DNA of 64,000 nucleotides from Nocardia aurantia (GCF_009604425.1 NZ_WEGI01000001.1:372001-436000); one strand, 5' to 3'; shown: positions 49,198-59,570, counted from the stretch's first letter. The notes: a model not told the origin generated them from the letters alone. Translations and numbers: made by a program.

Positions 49198-50202
49198 TCA
49201 GGCGATCGCATCGATGATCTCGCGGGCGCGATCGACATAACGGTGGCCGCCGGAGACGATGCGCCGGTATCCGGCCTCGGCGACCTTCGCGGCCTGTCCG
49301 GGATGGCGGTCACATCGGTCGAGGATCTCGCGCAGTTCGGCGGTGCCGGAGAACAGGAAGCATTCGCTGTCCTCGGCGAGCAGCGCGGCGTGCTCGTCGG
49401 TCCGCTCGCCGACGAAAAGCCCACCGGCGGCGGGTATCTCGAAGCTGCGGCAGGTGTGGGTGTCGCGGTTGGCGGAGTTGAGCAGCACCAGGTTGGCGGT
49501 GACCGCGGCGACCGCGACCGAGAAGTGCTCGCCGTAGACCGGTCCGCGCACCGCGGCCCCGGCCCGCACCAGCGCGGGTTCGCGCCGCCAGCCCGGCCCG
49601 TAGACCGCCAGCCGCGACCGGTGCTCCCGGGCCAGATCCACCAGCAGTCCGGTGCGGTCGGGCCGGCGCGCGCCGATGAAACCGGCCAGGAACCGATCGC
49701 CGCCGCGGCGCGCGCAGGGCCGGTGCCAGGCCGGATCGTAGGCGCTGGCGACGAACGTCACCGCCCGCGCGCCGCGCTCACGCAGCTCGGAGACGTTGTG
49801 CCGCTTGGTCGTCACGATCAGATCCCAGGCCGCCTCGTGCGCGAGGTAGGCGGGGCTGGTGTTCTCCGGATTCGACACGTCGTCGGGACTGTAGTGGATG
49901 CGCACCCGGGCCGGCACCGACAGCAACCGCTGCTGGTCGAGATGGACGCCCTTGAAGACGAACAGCACGTCCGGCGTGAAATCCGCTGCCAGCCGGTCGA
50001 TCTCGTCGTGTACCGCCATGATGTCCCAGCCGGCCCGGCGGCGGGCCAGCTTCGAGTAGATCCACGGCGGCGAGAACCGTTGCGGCAGTGTCACCTTCGT
50101 CGAGTCGACGACCACCACCTCGTGCCCGGCCTCGCGGAAACCGTCGGCGAGCGAGCGGGCGTTGCTGCCCACCCAATCGTCGCCGATGTACAGAATTCTC
50201 AC
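49198..50202 (-). CDS. CgeB-like glycosyltransferase, 334 aa
   Basis: Glycosyltransferase of the CgeB/Glyco_trans_1_2 type. The N-terminal domain begins RILYIGDDWVGSNARSLADG; mid-protein VRIHYSPDDVSNPENTSPAY and IVTTKRHNVSELRERGARAV are typical. The C-terminal LLNSANRDTHTCRSFEIPAA is the donor-binding signature. GTG 50202 overlaps the flippase stop (GTGA). A further ORF extension upstream lies inside the flippase gene and is not real. Sugar specificity is unknown. Confidence 0.88.
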   Translation of the reverse strand: MRILYIGDDWVGSNARSLADGFREAGHEVVVVDSTKVTLPQRFSPPWIYSKLARRRAGWDIMAVHDEIDRLAADFTPDVLFVFKGVHLDQQRLLSVPARVRIHYSPDDVSNPENTSPAYLAHEAAWDLIVTTKRHNVSELRERGARAVTFVASAYDPAWHRPCARRGGDRFLAGFIGARRPDRTGLLVDLAREHRSRLAVYGPGWRREPALVRAGAAVRGPVYGEHFSVAVAAVTANLVLLNSANRDTHTCRSFEIPAAGGLFVGERTDEHAALLAEDSECFLFSGTAELREILDRCDRHPGQAAKVAEAGYRRIVSGGHRYVDRAREIIDAIA

Positions 50203-51626
50203 GACGCCTCCACCTCGTAGACCGCGGCCGGTTCGGCCGCGAGCCGGGTCCGCTGCCCCGCGCGCTCGCGGACCAGCATCCACCGCACGCGGGCGATGTA
50301 CCAGAGCATCACGGTGAATTCGGCCGCCACCGTACCGTGCACCAGTGTCCACACCGAATGGGTGTGCAGGGCGAGCATCAGCCCACCGGCCGCGACGCAG
50401 GTGCCGATGACCGCACCGATCAACACCCCGGCCGTGTCCTCCCGGACCGGCAGGATCGCGGTGGTGACGAACGAGGTGACCGTGGTGGCCGGCAGGATGC
50501 ACGCCTCGACCCGCAACAGCGGTATCGCGCGGGTGAACTCGTCACCGAACATCACGTGGATCAGCACGGGCGCCAGGGCCCACACGCTGACCACGCCCAG
50601 CACCGCGATCACCACGCAGCCCAGCAGCGATCGGATCGAGGTGCGCCAGAACGATTCCTGCGCGCTGCGGTGCGCCATCCGGGGTAGCAACGCGAAACCG
50701 ATGGGATCCAGCAAGGATTGGATGGCCCGCACCAGCCGGTCGCCGGCGGAGTAGAGGCCCAGCGAAACCGGGTCCAGCACCACGGAATACACCGCGGCGG
50801 CGCCCTGCCCGTAACTGGTGACCAGCGCCCGCGAGACCAGCACCGGCATCCCGATGCGCAGCACCTCCCGCAGCCGATGCGGCCGGCCCGGCATCCCGAA
50901 CTTGCGCAGGGAATCCGACCAGGTCAGGATCACGGTCAGCACCGAGGAACCGAGCAGGCACAGCATCGCCACGGTGGCCGTGGGGAAACGCGGCAGCAGC
51001 AGCAACAGCAGAATCGGATAGACGAGGCGGCCGGAGCTCTGATAGAGCGTCGACGCGCCGAACCGGCCCTGGCCGATGAGCAACCAGTCCTCGGAGACGG
51101 ACCAGAACCCGCCGGCGAACAGGCCCAGCAGAATCATGTGCAGTTTGTCCGGCGCGCCGGTGGCGAGGCCGATCAGCAGCGCCGCGCCGATCGTGCCCAG
51201 GATCGTCACCCGGACGGCGAGGTAGGTGCCGCGCAACCGGTCGATGTCGGGCCGCGCCTCGGGCCGATCGTGGTCGTGCACCTTCGCGGCGAGGAACGAG
51301 GTGATCCCCAGATCGACCACCAGCGAGCCGATGAAGTACGCCGACATGCCGATGGCGAGCAGCCCGAGACCGCTCGGGCCGAGCAACCGGGAGATCAGCG
51401 GCAGGGTGACGACCGTGATGAGGTACTGACCGTACTTGCCGAAGCTGACGAAGCCGATATCGCGCAGCACCGCCGCGACACCGTGGCCGCCACGCCGCCG
51501 CCCGGCCGGCTCGGCCGTGGCGTCCGGGGTGGCCCTGCCGAGCACCGGGATCTCGACCGTCGGGGGATCGACAACCGGGATTTCGACCGTCGGAGCCTCG
51601 GATGACCAGGTGTGGAATTCAGCCAT
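50199..51626 (-). CDS. Polysaccharide flippase (Wzx/MATE-like), 475 aa
   Basis: Multi-pass transporter that flips lipid-linked repeat units across the membrane. About 12-14 helices begin at FGKYGQYLITVVTLPLISRL, the usual first helices of Wzx, followed by LGPSGLGLLAIGMSAYFIG. An unusual 50-residue cytoplasmic N-terminus carries two copies of PTVEIPV(V/L). ATG 51626 overlaps the end of the upstream glycosyltransferase gene by eight bases. Essential for the Wzy-dependent route together with the polymerase two genes downstream. Confidence 0.9.
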   Translation of the reverse strand: MAEFHTWSSEAPTVEIPVVDPPTVEIPVLGRATPDATAEPAGRRRGGHGVAAVLRDIGFVSFGKYGQYLITVVTLPLISRLLGPSGLGLLAIGMSAYFIGSLVVDLGITSFLAAKVHDHDRPEARPDIDRLRGTYLAVRVTILGTIGAALLIGLATGAPDKLHMILLGLFAGGFWSVSEDWLLIGQGRFGASTLYQSSGRLVYPILLLLLLPRFPTATVAMLCLLGSSVLTVILTWSDSLRKFGMPGRPHRLREVLRIGMPVLVSRALVTSYGQGAAAVYSVVLDPVSLGLYSAGDRLVRAIQSLLDPIGFALLPRMAHRSAQESFWRTSIRSLLGCVVIAVLGVVSVWALAPVLIHVMFGDEFTRAIPLLRVEACILPATTVTSFVTTAILPVREDTAGVLIGAVIGTCVAAGGLMLALHTHSVWTLVHGTVAAEFTVMLWYIARVRWMLVRERAGQRTRLAAEPAAVYEVEAS

Positions 51627-52770
51627 GCCGCAGCCACTTCCGCCGCCCCGCCACCTCGGTGAGGAACCCGGCCACCACCCGGGCCGATTCGGTGATGCCG
51701 AAATGCCGGGCCCGGACACGGGCGGCGGTGGCGAGCCGGTCCCGTAGCGCCGGATCGCCGAGTAGCCGATCGAGGGCCGCGGTCAGCTGCGCCTCGTCAC
51801 CGGCGTCCACCAGCAGCCCGCTGACCTCCGGCTCTACGATCTCGGTGGGGCCGCCGGGCCGGGTCGCGACGACCGCGCACCCGGCGCGCATCCCCTCGGC
51901 CACGACCTGCCCGAACGGCTCCGGCAGCACCGAGCAGTGCACGAGCACGTCCACGTCCCGCAGGATCGTGTCCGGGTCGTCGACATGGCCGGTGAAGGTG
52001 ACCGGCAGCGCGAGTTCGGCGGCGAGCCGCTCGAGCCCGGCGCGGTACGGTTCCTCGTCGAAGAAGGTGCCACCCACCAGAAGGACTTGTCGCGGAGTGT
52101 ATTTCGCGGCCGCGAGCGCGCGCAGGAACACGTCCTGCCCCTTCCACGGCGCCAGCCGCCCGACGACCGCGACGACCGCGTCCTCGGGCTCGCGCTGCGG
52201 CGGCCGGGGCGTCTCCGGCGCGGGCTCCAGCCCCGGATAGGCGACGATCGCGGGCCACCGCCAGGTGAACAGCGTGCGCAGTGTGCCCCGGCTGTTGGCG
52301 ATGCAGCCCTGCGCGGCGACCCGGCCCAGCACCCGGATGACCGGCGCCAGCGCGCGGCCGAAATACTGCGCGGTGATCCGGTCGTGCACCTGCCAGACCA
52401 GCGGAATTCCGGCGCGCCGGGCCGCTACCGCGCCCATCAGCAGGGTCTTGGTGCTCCCGGCCACCAGCACCGTGGCCCCGAGCTCGCGGGCGGTCGCGCC
52501 GAGCGCCCAGCCCACCCGCAGCAGCCCGGCGGCACCGGCGAGCAGCCGCCGCGGATCGGCCGCACCGGCGATGGTCATCGATCGGCTGTCGAAAGTGTTT
52601 GCCAGCAAACGGGTTTCGATGCCGCGCTCCCGGGTGCGGTCCAGCATCGGCCCGTCGGCGGTGTAGACGACGGCGGTGTCCAGATGCGGCCGCAGCGCCG
52701 AAACCAGCCGCAGCATGGCCAGTTCGGCGCCGGAGGGGGCGGCGGTGTGCGCCAGGAAGACGGCCCTCAT
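51619..52770 (-). CDS. GT4-family glycosyltransferase, 383 aa
   Basis: GT-B retaining glycosyltransferase. FLAHTAAPSGAELAMLRLVS opens the acceptor domain; VVAVVGRLAPWKGQDVFLRA and SVLPEPFGQVVAEGMRAGCA, then VVATRPGGPTEIVE, form the nucleotide-sugar site. ATG 52770 overlaps the stop of the next upstream gene by four bases. One of four glycosyltransferases in the operon, so the repeat unit probably has about four or five sugars. Confidence 0.92.
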   Translation of the reverse strand: MRAVFLAHTAAPSGAELAMLRLVSALRPHLDTAVVYTADGPMLDRTRERGIETRLLANTFDSRSMTIAGAADPRRLLAGAAGLLRVGWALGATARELGATVLVAGSTKTLLMGAVAARRAGIPLVWQVHDRITAQYFGRALAPVIRVLGRVAAQGCIANSRGTLRTLFTWRWPAIVAYPGLEPAPETPRPPQREPEDAVVAVVGRLAPWKGQDVFLRALAAAKYTPRQVLLVGGTFFDEEPYRAGLERLAAELALPVTFTGHVDDPDTILRDVDVLVHCSVLPEPFGQVVAEGMRAGCAVVATRPGGPTEIVEPEVSGLLVDAGDEAQLTAALDRLLGDPALRDRLATAARVRARHFGITESARVVAGFLTEVAGRRKWLRHG

Positions 52771-53858
52771 GTGCCGACCAGGTCGCGATAGAGGTCCAGA
52801 TGCCGGTCCGTGGCCGCGGTCCAGGAGAACTTTTCGGCGTGCGCCCGGCAGCGGGCCGGGCCGGGCCGGTCGCCGTCGAGGGCGGTGCTCAGCCGGGCCG
52901 CCAGCGCTTCCCGGTCGCCGACCGGGACGATCAGCGAATCATCCAGTCCGCGTACGGCATCCGGCAGCCCGCCGCAGTCGGTGACCACCGGCGCCCGCCC
53001 GGCCGCGAGGGCCGCGAGCGTGACGAGCCCGAAACCCTCGAGGTCCAGCGACGGCACCACCGCCACCGTGGCCCGGGTATAGAGCTCGTCGAGCCGGTCG
53101 TCGTCGACGAATCCGGTGAACTCGATCGAGGGGAGAGGCGCCGCGCGCTCGCGCAGTTCGGCAGCGATCGTGCCGGTTCCGACGATGATCAGCCGCGCCT
53201 CGGGATGCCGGTCGAGCACGGCGGGCCAGCAATCGATGAGGACGTCGATGCCCATGCGGCGCTCCAACCGGCGCACACACAGGACCGTGGGTGGTGAATC
53301 CGCCGGGGACGAAGCGGGTTCGGGGCTCGCGGGCACGTCCACGCCGGGCGGAATGATCGCGATGCGATGCGACGGTATCCGGTAGTCGTTGACGAGCACA
53401 TCGTGAAAATACCGGGACAACACGACGAACCGGTCGGCGCGGGTGTACCGCAGCCGCTCCAGCGCGTATTTGGCGCGGACCGCGCCGGAGCCCTCGCCGG
53501 CCAGCCGGCTCTCGGCGGCCCACGGTCCGTGGAAGTGCACGACCGTCGGCTGGTTGCGCAGCCGCCCGGCGCCCACCGGTCCGTAGAGGCCGAAATGCCG
53601 GTCCAGCACGGTGTCCGGGCCCAGATCGCGCCGATCCAAAAAGGCGGTTCGCGCGCGGTGCAGCGTGCCGCCGCCGACCGGACCCCAGGACCGCCCGCCC
53701 TCGGGCGCCGGCCCGAAGGCGGCGGCGCTCACCACGACATCCGGCCGGCGGGCCAGCGCGCCGTACAGGTCGGTGAAGTACCGGTTCAGACCGCCGGGGA
53801 CGGCGGCGAACCACTCGGACCCGGTCATGTGCACCCGAACCGGTGCCGTATTCGCCAT
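52767..53858 (-). CDS. GT4-family glycosyltransferase, 363 aa
   Basis: GT-B glycosyltransferase. GSEWFAAVPGGLNRYFTDLY at the N-terminus, the HFHGPWAAESRLAG loop, VLCVRRLERRMGIDVLIDCW, and PSLDLEGFGLVTLAALAAGR as the donor-site signature. ATG 53858 shares one base with the stop of the sugar-phosphate transferase (TGATG). Being second in the operon, it may add the second sugar after the initiating transferase (inference from order). Confidence 0.92.
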   Translation of the reverse strand: MANTAPVRVHMTGSEWFAAVPGGLNRYFTDLYGALARRPDVVVSAAAFGPAPEGGRSWGPVGGGTLHRARTAFLDRRDLGPDTVLDRHFGLYGPVGAGRLRNQPTVVHFHGPWAAESRLAGEGSGAVRAKYALERLRYTRADRFVVLSRYFHDVLVNDYRIPSHRIAIIPPGVDVPASPEPASSPADSPPTVLCVRRLERRMGIDVLIDCWPAVLDRHPEARLIIVGTGTIAAELRERAAPLPSIEFTGFVDDDRLDELYTRATVAVVPSLDLEGFGLVTLAALAAGRAPVVTDCGGLPDAVRGLDDSLIVPVGDREALAARLSTALDGDRPGPARCRAHAEKFSWTAATDRHLDLYRDLVGT

Positions 53859-55342
53859 CAGTAGGCGCCCTCGCCGCGCAGCACCGCGCCGAGGGTCCGG
53901 GAGACCAGCAGCAGATCCAGCACCATCGACCAGTTCTCCACGTAGGACAGGTCCAGGTTCATCGAGTCCTCGGGCGACAGATTCGACCGCCCGCTGACCT
54001 GCCACAACCCGGTCAGGCCCGGCTTGACCAGCAGCCGCCGCCACATGACCCCGTCGTACGAGTCGACCTCGCGGCGCACCTGCGGCCGCGGCCCGACCAC
54101 GCTCATCTCACCGCGCAGCACATTGAAGAACTGCGGCAGTTCGTCGAGGGAGTACTTGCGGATCACCTTGCCGACCGGCGTGACCCGCGGGTCGTCCTTC
54201 ATCTTGAAGAACACCGTATTACCGCCCTGAGCGGCGATGAGCGCGTCGACGTGACGGTCCGCGTCGACGTACATGCTGCGGAACTTGATCATCGGGAACG
54301 GCCGGCCGTTGCGGCCGATCCGTTCGGACAGGTAGAACACCGGCCCGGTGCTGGTGACCTTCACCGCGATCGCGATCGCCAGCAGCACCGGGGACAGCAT
54401 CGTCACCGCGAGCAGCGCGAAGCAGATGTCGAACAGCGCCTTGCGATTCGAGCGCGCGCGGTCGTACTGCGGCTTGCCCACGTGCAGCATCGGCATGCTG
54501 GCGACGAGTTGATGGGTGAGCCGGGTGCCGGAGATGTCGACCAGGCCGGGCGCGACGATCAGCTCCACCCCGATCTGGTCCAGTTCCCAGGCCATGTGCC
54601 GGAAGTCGGCCGGGCCCAGGTCGTCGGTAGCGGTGATCGCGACCGTGTCCGCCTGGGTGTAGCGCACCGCCGCGAGGACCGAACGGTCGTCGCCCACAAC
54701 GGGAATCGTGCGATCGCCGACGGCGATGCCGACCAGGCCGATGTCCGGCGTGCACATCCCGACCACCTGGTACCCGGACCCGGGGTCGCGGGAGAACGCG
54801 GCGATCATCGCCGACGCCGCGTCCCGGCTGCCCACCACCAGCACCCGGATCCCGCAGTCCCCGACCAGCCGCCGTTTGGTCAGCCAGTGCCGCCACCACC
54901 AGCGCTGCGCGGTCAGGCCCACCAGGCCGAGCGGCAGCGCGATGGCGAGATAGCCACGGGCGATGTCGAGATGGAACACCAGCGACAGGATGGCGATCAG
55001 CCCGAACAGGGTCATCGTGGCGGACAGCAGCCGCCGGTACTCCTCGGGGCTGCCGAAGATCCGCGGCGACCGGGTGCCCGCGCCGCTGAGGCAGACCACC
55101 CACACCAGCCCGAGCAACGCCGACACCACCGTGTACCGCACCTCGAGCGGGAGGGTGGCCGCGAGCGGCGGATTGGCCGTGCCGCCGAACCGCATGACGT
55201 GCGCCACACCCACCGCCGTCACGATCACCACCAGATCGCCGATGCGCAGCCAGCGTTCATATTCGCGTTGCCAGCGTTCACGCTCGGAACGCGGCGGTAC
55301 GACGACCCGCGCATTGGCGCGAGCCCTGGGCTCGAAACGCAT
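53858..55342 (-). CDS. Polyprenyl-phosphate sugar-1-phosphate transferase (initiating enzyme), 494 aa
   Basis: Initiates repeat-unit synthesis by moving a sugar-1-phosphate from a nucleotide sugar to undecaprenyl/decaprenyl phosphate. Four to five N-terminal helices and a CoA-binding-like domain ([20 protein letters not shown]) precede a WbaP-type catalytic domain: [37 protein letters not shown], and [16 protein letters not shown] 55342 follows GGGGGAGG at 11 bases; a start at 55558 would add 72 poor-quality residues. First gene of the exopolysaccharide operon, with its promoter in the 508-base divergent region. Confidence 0.93.
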   Translation of the reverse strand: MRFEPRARANARVVVPPRSERERWQREYERWLRIGDLVVIVTAVGVAHVMRFGGTANPPLAATLPLEVRYTVVSALLGLVWVVCLSGAGTRSPRIFGSPEEYRRLLSATMTLFGLIAILSLVFHLDIARGYLAIALPLGLVGLTAQRWWWRHWLTKRRLVGDCGIRVLVVGSRDAASAMIAAFSRDPGSGYQVVGMCTPDIGLVGIAVGDRTIPVVGDDRSVLAAVRYTQADTVAITATDDLGPADFRHMAWELDQIGVELIVAPGLVDISGTRLTHQLVASMPMLHVGKPQYDRARSNRKALFDICFALLAVTMLSPVLLAIAIAVKVTSTGPVFYLSERIGRNGRPFPMIKFRSMYVDADRHVDALIAAQGGNTVFFKMKDDPRVTPVGKVIRKYSLDELPQFFNVLRGEMSVVGPRPQVRREVDSYDGVMWRRLLVKPGLTGLWQVSGRSNLSPEDSMNLDLSYVENWSMVLDLLLVSRTLGAVLRGEGAY

Positions 55343-55850
55343 GAATAAACAAACCTCCCCCATGGCGGAACGCGGCTCCGATCCGGGACCGGTCCACCCG
55401 ACAAGGGATTCACACCACAAAGACTGACGAGTTACGCGGCATTTTCGGTGCCGGGAGAGAAATGTACCGAACGGCGGCCCGAAGCGCATGTCGGGATGTC
55501 CGCCGGGATAACCCATTCCGGGATCCGCGCGCACAGATAAGACCGACTGACCGGTCAATCCCCTAATGATCCCCTAAGCGCCCCCGGGTCGGGCATTCCG
55601 TGCCGACGTTTCGGGCGTTTGTCCGCTGTGTACCAGCTTAGACGGGACCGGAACGCAAGAGCTGTTCCCGAAACTTTATGAACTCTTGTCCGAAAAGATG
55701 CCGAGTTCTGAAGTGGCTCCGCGCCGGAATGTACCCGGCGGCCGTCGCGCGAAACATGAATCCGTGTTGTAGTGTGGGCCGGCGGGAACGGGCGGTCATT
55801 GCTTTGTCCCGGGCCGCTGCCGAGGTGGTAAAGATCAGAGGGAACTGCTC
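55343..55850. other. Divergent regulatory region between two polysaccharide operons
   Basis: 508 bases, AT-richer than the flanks, between the sugar-phosphate transferase (minus) and the C-methyltransferase (plus). It contains TGACCGGTCA (55548-55557, a perfect 10-bp palindrome) directly followed by two ATCCCCTAA direct repeats. No gene seen. Confidence 0.6.
55558..55577. promoter_or_regulatory. Direct repeats ATCCCCTAA with 11-bp period
   Basis: ATCCCCTAA at 55558-55566 and 55569-55577 are identical and separated by TG, so they recur after 11 bases, one helical turn. This is the usual layout for OmpR/PhoB-type response regulators. They lie about 215 bases before the minus-strand operon and 275 before the plus-strand one. 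Confidence 0.5.
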
Positions 55851-57101
55851 GTGCGTTGTCGCTTGTGCCATTCCGGTCACTTGACCAGTGTGCTCGATCT
55901 GGGCGCGACGCCGCCGTGCGAGAAATTCCTCACCGAGGCCGAGCTGGATCTTCCGGAGACGACCTATCCGCTGCACCTGCGCCTCTGCGAGAATTGCCTC
56001 CTGCTGCAGATCCCGGCCCTGATAACACCTGCGGACACCTTTGTCGAATACGCTTATTACTCTTCGTTTTCCGACAGCTGGGTCCGGCACGCGCGGACGT
56101 TCGTCCAGCAGGCGATCGCCGATCTGAGCCTGGGCCCGGACTCGCTGCTGGTGGAGGTGGCCAGCAACGACGGGTACCTGTTGCAGCACGCGGTCGCCGC
56201 GGGCATCCCCTGTCTGGGTATCGAACCCTCGCACAACGTCGGCGCCGCCGCCCGCGAGAAGGGCGTGCCGACGGTCACCGCGTTCCTCGACGAGGACACC
56301 GCCACACGGATCCGGGACGCGCACGGCCCCGCGGATCTGGTGGTGGCCAACAACGTCTACGCGCACGTACCCGACCTGCTCGGCTTCACCCGCGCCCTGC
56401 GCGGGCTGCTCGCCGACGACGGCTGGTTGTCGATCGAGGTGCACCACGCGCTGAACCTGGTGCGGCTGGGGCAGTTCGACACCGTCTACCACGAACATTT
56501 CCAGTACTACACGGTCGCCTCCGCGCGGCGGGCGCTCGCCACCGCCGGACTGACCGTGGTCGACGTGGAGTTGCTGCCGACACACGGTGGCTCCCTGCGG
56601 CTGTGGGCCCGGCCCGATCCGGTCGCCCGGCCCCGGCCACGGGTCGCCGAGGTGCTGGCGATGGAGGAGTCGGCCGGATTGCACTCCGCCGCAGGCTATT
56701 CCGATCTGCAGGACCGCGCCGAACAGGTGCGTGCGGAGCTGCTCGAATTCCTGCTGGACTGCCGCGCGGCCGGGCGCCGCGTCGCCGGCTACGGTGCGCC
56801 CGGCAAGGGCAACACCCTGCTCAACTATTGCGGTATCCGCCCGGACCTGTTGTCCTACACGGTGGATCGCAATCCCTACAAGCACGGCCGGTACACCCCG
56901 GGCACCCGCATCCCGATCCATCCCCCGGAACGACTCGATGCCGACCGCCCCGATGTCGTGGTGGTGCTGCCGTGGAATCTGGAGACCGAGATCACCGCGC
57001 AACTGCGGCATGTCGGCTCCTGGGGCGGGCAGCTGGTGTATCCGCTGCCGACACTGCATCATGCCAACCTGGCGGGGGCCGAGTCCGGGAGTAGATCGTG
57101 A
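55851..57101 (+). CDS. Nucleotide-sugar C-methyltransferase, 416 aa
   Basis: SAM-dependent methyltransferase of the TylCIII/TcaB9 type, which adds a methyl group to a carbon (usually C-3) of a 4-keto sugar. A zinc-binding N-terminus (Cys3, Cys6, Cys46, Cys49) precedes the SAM motif LVEVASNDGYLL. The catalytic-type YHEHFQYYT and the C-terminal YGAPGKGNTLLNYCGI domain are complete. GTG 55851 is the only sensible start. It overlaps the nucleotidyltransferase by four bases (GTGA), so the four plus-strand genes form an operon for an unusual branched sugar. Confidence 0.92.
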   Translation: MRCRLCHSGHLTSVLDLGATPPCEKFLTEAELDLPETTYPLHLRLCENCLLLQIPALITPADTFVEYAYYSSFSDSWVRHARTFVQQAIADLSLGPDSLLVEVASNDGYLLQHAVAAGIPCLGIEPSHNVGAAAREKGVPTVTAFLDEDTATRIRDAHGPADLVVANNVYAHVPDLLGFTRALRGLLADDGWLSIEVHHALNLVRLGQFDTVYHEHFQYYTVASARRALATAGLTVVDVELLPTHGGSLRLWARPDPVARPRPRVAEVLAMEESAGLHSAAGYSDLQDRAEQVRAELLEFLLDCRAAGRRVAGYGAPGKGNTLLNYCGIRPDLLSYTVDRNPYKHGRYTPGTRIPIHPPERLDADRPDVVVVLPWNLETEITAQLRHVGSWGGQLVYPLPTLHHANLAGAESGSRS

Positions 57102-57883
57102 AAGTCGTCCTGTTCTGCGGTGGATTCGGCATGCGGATGCGCGGCGGCGCCGACGATCCCGTGCCGAAGCCGATGCAACTGGTCGGCCCGCGGCCGCTGA
57201 TCTGGCATGTGATGCGGTACTACGCGCACTTCGGGCACAAGGAGTTCATCCTCTGCCTCGGTTACGGCGCCGCCCACATCAAGAACTTCTTCCTCACCTA
57301 TCAGGAGTCGGTCTCCAACGATTTCGTCATCCGCGACGGGCAGGTTCAGCTGCTGGCCTCCGACATCAGCGACTGGACAATCACTTTCGTGGACACCGGC
57401 CTGGATTCGGCGATCGGCGAACGACTGCGCCGGGTCCGGCACCTGCTCGAGGGCGAGGAGTACTTCCTCGCCAACTACGCGGACGTCCTGACCGACGCAC
57501 CGCTGGACGAGATGATCGACAAGTGCGTCGCCGCCGGTGCGGCCGCGTCGATGATGATCGTGCCGCCGCAATCCTCGTTCCACTGCGTGGATGTCAACGC
57601 CGCCGGTGAGGTCGAGCGGATCACTCCCGTCGCCAAGCTGCCGCTGTGGGAGAACGGCGGCTATTTCGTGCTCTCCCAACAGGTTTTCGACCTACTGCCG
57701 CCCGGCGGCGACCTGGTGGAGGATGCCTGCGGCCGGCTCGCCGAACAGGGCCGGCTGGTCGGTTATCAGCATCTGGGCTTCTGGAAACCGGCCGACACCT
57801 TCAAGGAACGCCACGAACTCGACGCCGCCTACCACTCCGGCATGCGGCCGTGGATGGTGTGGGAGCGGAACGAACGATGCTGA
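57098..57883 (+). CDS. Sugar-1-phosphate nucleotidyltransferase (RfbF-like), 261 aa
   Basis: Makes a nucleotide sugar from a sugar phosphate and an NTP. It resembles glucose-1-phosphate cytidylyltransferase: [61 protein letters not shown] as the metal site, and [16 protein letters not shown]. The signature has Met where most relatives have Thr-Arg (GGFGMRM). GTG 57098 overlaps the preceding stop. CTP or TTP as substrate cannot be told from sequence alone. Confidence 0.9.
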   Translation: MKVVLFCGGFGMRMRGGADDPVPKPMQLVGPRPLIWHVMRYYAHFGHKEFILCLGYGAAHIKNFFLTYQESVSNDFVIRDGQVQLLASDISDWTITFVDTGLDSAIGERLRRVRHLLEGEEYFLANYADVLTDAPLDEMIDKCVAAGAAASMMIVPPQSSFHCVDVNAAGEVERITPVAKLPLWENGGYFVLSQQVFDLLPPGGDLVEDACGRLAEQGRLVGYQHLGFWKPADTFKERHELDAAYHSGMRPWMVWERNERC

Positions 57884-58527
57884 CGCTGCGCGCCGACGGC
57901 GTGCGCGAGGTGGCCCTGCTGGCCGCGCACTGCGACGACCTGGCCATCGGCGCCGGCGGCACGCTGCTCACCCTCGCCGAAGCGGTTGCGGGCCTGCGGG
58001 TCCGGGCGCTGGTCCTGTGCGGCGGCGACACGCCGCGCGCCGCCGAGGAACTGGCCGCGCTGACCGACTTCTGCCCCGGCGCCGACCTGGACCTCACGGT
58101 CCTGTCGCTGCCGGACGGCCGCACCCCCACGCACTGGGACGAGGTGAAGGACGCCGTGGCCCGCTTCCGCCGCGGCGGCGACCCCGACCTGGTCCTCGCC
58201 CCGCAGCCCGGCGACGCGCACCAGGACCACCGCCTGCTGGCGCGCCTCGCGCCCACCGAATTCCGCGATCATCTGGTGCTCGGCTACGAGATCGTCAAAT
58301 GGGAGACCGATACGCCGCGGCCCACCCTGTTCTGCCAGTTGCGAGCGGACATCGCCGCCCGCAAGGCCGAACTGCTGATGAAACACTATCCGTCCCAGCG
58401 GGATCGGGACTGGTTCGACGAACGGACCTTCCTGGCGCTGGCCCGGCTGCGCGGCGTCCAGTGCCGCGCCGACCACGCCGAGGCCTTCGTGATCGACAAG
58501 GCCACTGTCACTTTCGGAGGTACGTGA
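57877..58527 (+). CDS. PIG-L family (LmbE-like) deacetylase, 216 aa
   Basis: Zinc-dependent N-deacetylase of the PIG-L/MshB fold. Zinc-site motifs are [12 protein letters not shown] near the N-terminus (normally AHPDD; Cys replaces Pro) and the late HQDH. ATG 57877 overlaps the nucleotidyltransferase stop by seven bases. In this context it probably deacetylates a sugar of the nucleotide-sugar pathway or of a glycan precursor, exposing an amine (inference). Confidence 0.9.
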   Translation: MLTLRADGVREVALLAAHCDDLAIGAGGTLLTLAEAVAGLRVRALVLCGGDTPRAAEELAALTDFCPGADLDLTVLSLPDGRTPTHWDEVKDAVARFRRGGDPDLVLAPQPGDAHQDHRLLARLAPTEFRDHLVLGYEIVKWETDTPRPTLFCQLRADIAARKAELLMKHYPSQRDRDWFDERTFLALARLRGVQCRADHAEAFVIDKATVTFGGT

Positions 58528-58529
58528 CC

Positions 58530-59558
58530 ATGCGGGTACTGCTCACCGGCCACCAGGGCTACCTGGGCACGGTCATGGCGCCGGTGCTGCGCTCCGCGGG
58601 CCACGACGTGATCGGCCTGGACATCGGCTATTTCGCCGACTGCGTGCTCGGGCCGCTGCCCGGCGATCCGCCCGGCATCGTCGCCGATCTGCGCGAGGTC
58701 ACCGAGGAGCACCTGGCGGGCTTCGACGCGGTGATCCATCTGGCGGCCCTGTCCAACGACCCGCTCGGCGCGCTGGCGCCGCGGATCACCCACGACATCA
58801 ACCACCACGCCTCGGTGCGGCTGGCCGAACTCGCCAAAGCCGCGGGCGTGCAACGCTTCCTGTACGCCTCCACCTGCTCGGTGTACGGCGCCGCCGGCGA
58901 CCGGCCGGTGGGGGAGGACACCCCGCTGCACCCGCTGACCCCCTACGCCGAGAGCAAGGTGCGGGTCGAGGCGGATGTGGCGGCGCTCGCCGGCGACGGC
59001 TTCTGCCCCGTATTCCTGCGCAACGCCACCGCATTCGGCTTCTCGCCACGGTTGCGCGCCGATATCGTCCTCAACAACCTGGTCGGCTACGCCGTGCTGA
59101 CCGGTGAGGTCCGGGTGCTGTCGGACGGCACACCGTGGCGCCCGCTGGTCCACGCGGCCGACATCGCGACCGTGTTCGCCACCTGCCTGACCGCACCCGC
59201 CGAGCGGATCAGCGCCCGCGCGTACAACATCGGCGACGAATCCAACAACGTCACCGTCGCCGACATCGCCCGCGCGGTGGTCGACGTCGTTCCCGGCTCA
59301 CGCCTGGTGATCGCCAACGAGACCGGCCCCGACCCCCGCTCCTACCGGGTCGACTTCACCAGGGCCCGAACCGAACTCGACTACCGCGCGACCTGGAGCA
59401 TCGCCGACGGCGCGGCCGAGCTGTACCGGGAATACACCGCCCGCGGCCTCACCGCCGACGACTTCGCCACCCGCTTCACCCGTCTCGCGCGGCTGCGGGA
59501 ACTCACGCTCGCGGGTGTGATCGACGAATCCCTGTGCCGCGTCGCGGTCGGGGCCTGA
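58530..59558 (+). CDS. NAD-dependent epimerase/dehydratase (SDR family), 342 aa
   Basis: Extended short-chain dehydrogenase acting on a nucleotide sugar. The Rossmann motif is [12 protein letters not shown]; the catalytic residues are in ASTCSVYG (Ser) and YAESK (Tyr, Lys). The conserved [20 protein letters not shown] and later [12 protein letters not shown] are typical of sugar epimerases and reductases. ATG 58530 follows GGAGG at nine bases; GTG 58524 overlaps the previous stop and is the alternative. Last gene of the plus-strand sugar operon. Confidence 0.92.
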   Translation: MRVLLTGHQGYLGTVMAPVLRSAGHDVIGLDIGYFADCVLGPLPGDPPGIVADLREVTEEHLAGFDAVIHLAALSNDPLGALAPRITHDINHHASVRLAELAKAAGVQRFLYASTCSVYGAAGDRPVGEDTPLHPLTPYAESKVRVEADVAALAGDGFCPVFLRNATAFGFSPRLRADIVLNNLVGYAVLTGEVRVLSDGTPWRPLVHAADIATVFATCLTAPAERISARAYNIGDESNNVTVADIARAVVDVVPGSRLVIANETGPDPRSYRVDFTRARTELDYRATWSIADGAAELYREYTARGLTADDFATRFTRLARLRELTLAGVIDESLCRVAVGA

Positions 59559-59570
59559 ACGGTGACCCGC

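Noticed and set aside
48211..50220. 669-codon plus-strand frame over the polymerase and CgeB-like genes
   Set aside because: Same reason: antisense shadow without recognisable domains.
50205..50502. N-terminal extension of the CgeB-like gene into the flippase gene
   Set aside because: It would fully overlap another gene in a different frame; the GTGA junction at 50202 and the RILYIGDD start fit the family.
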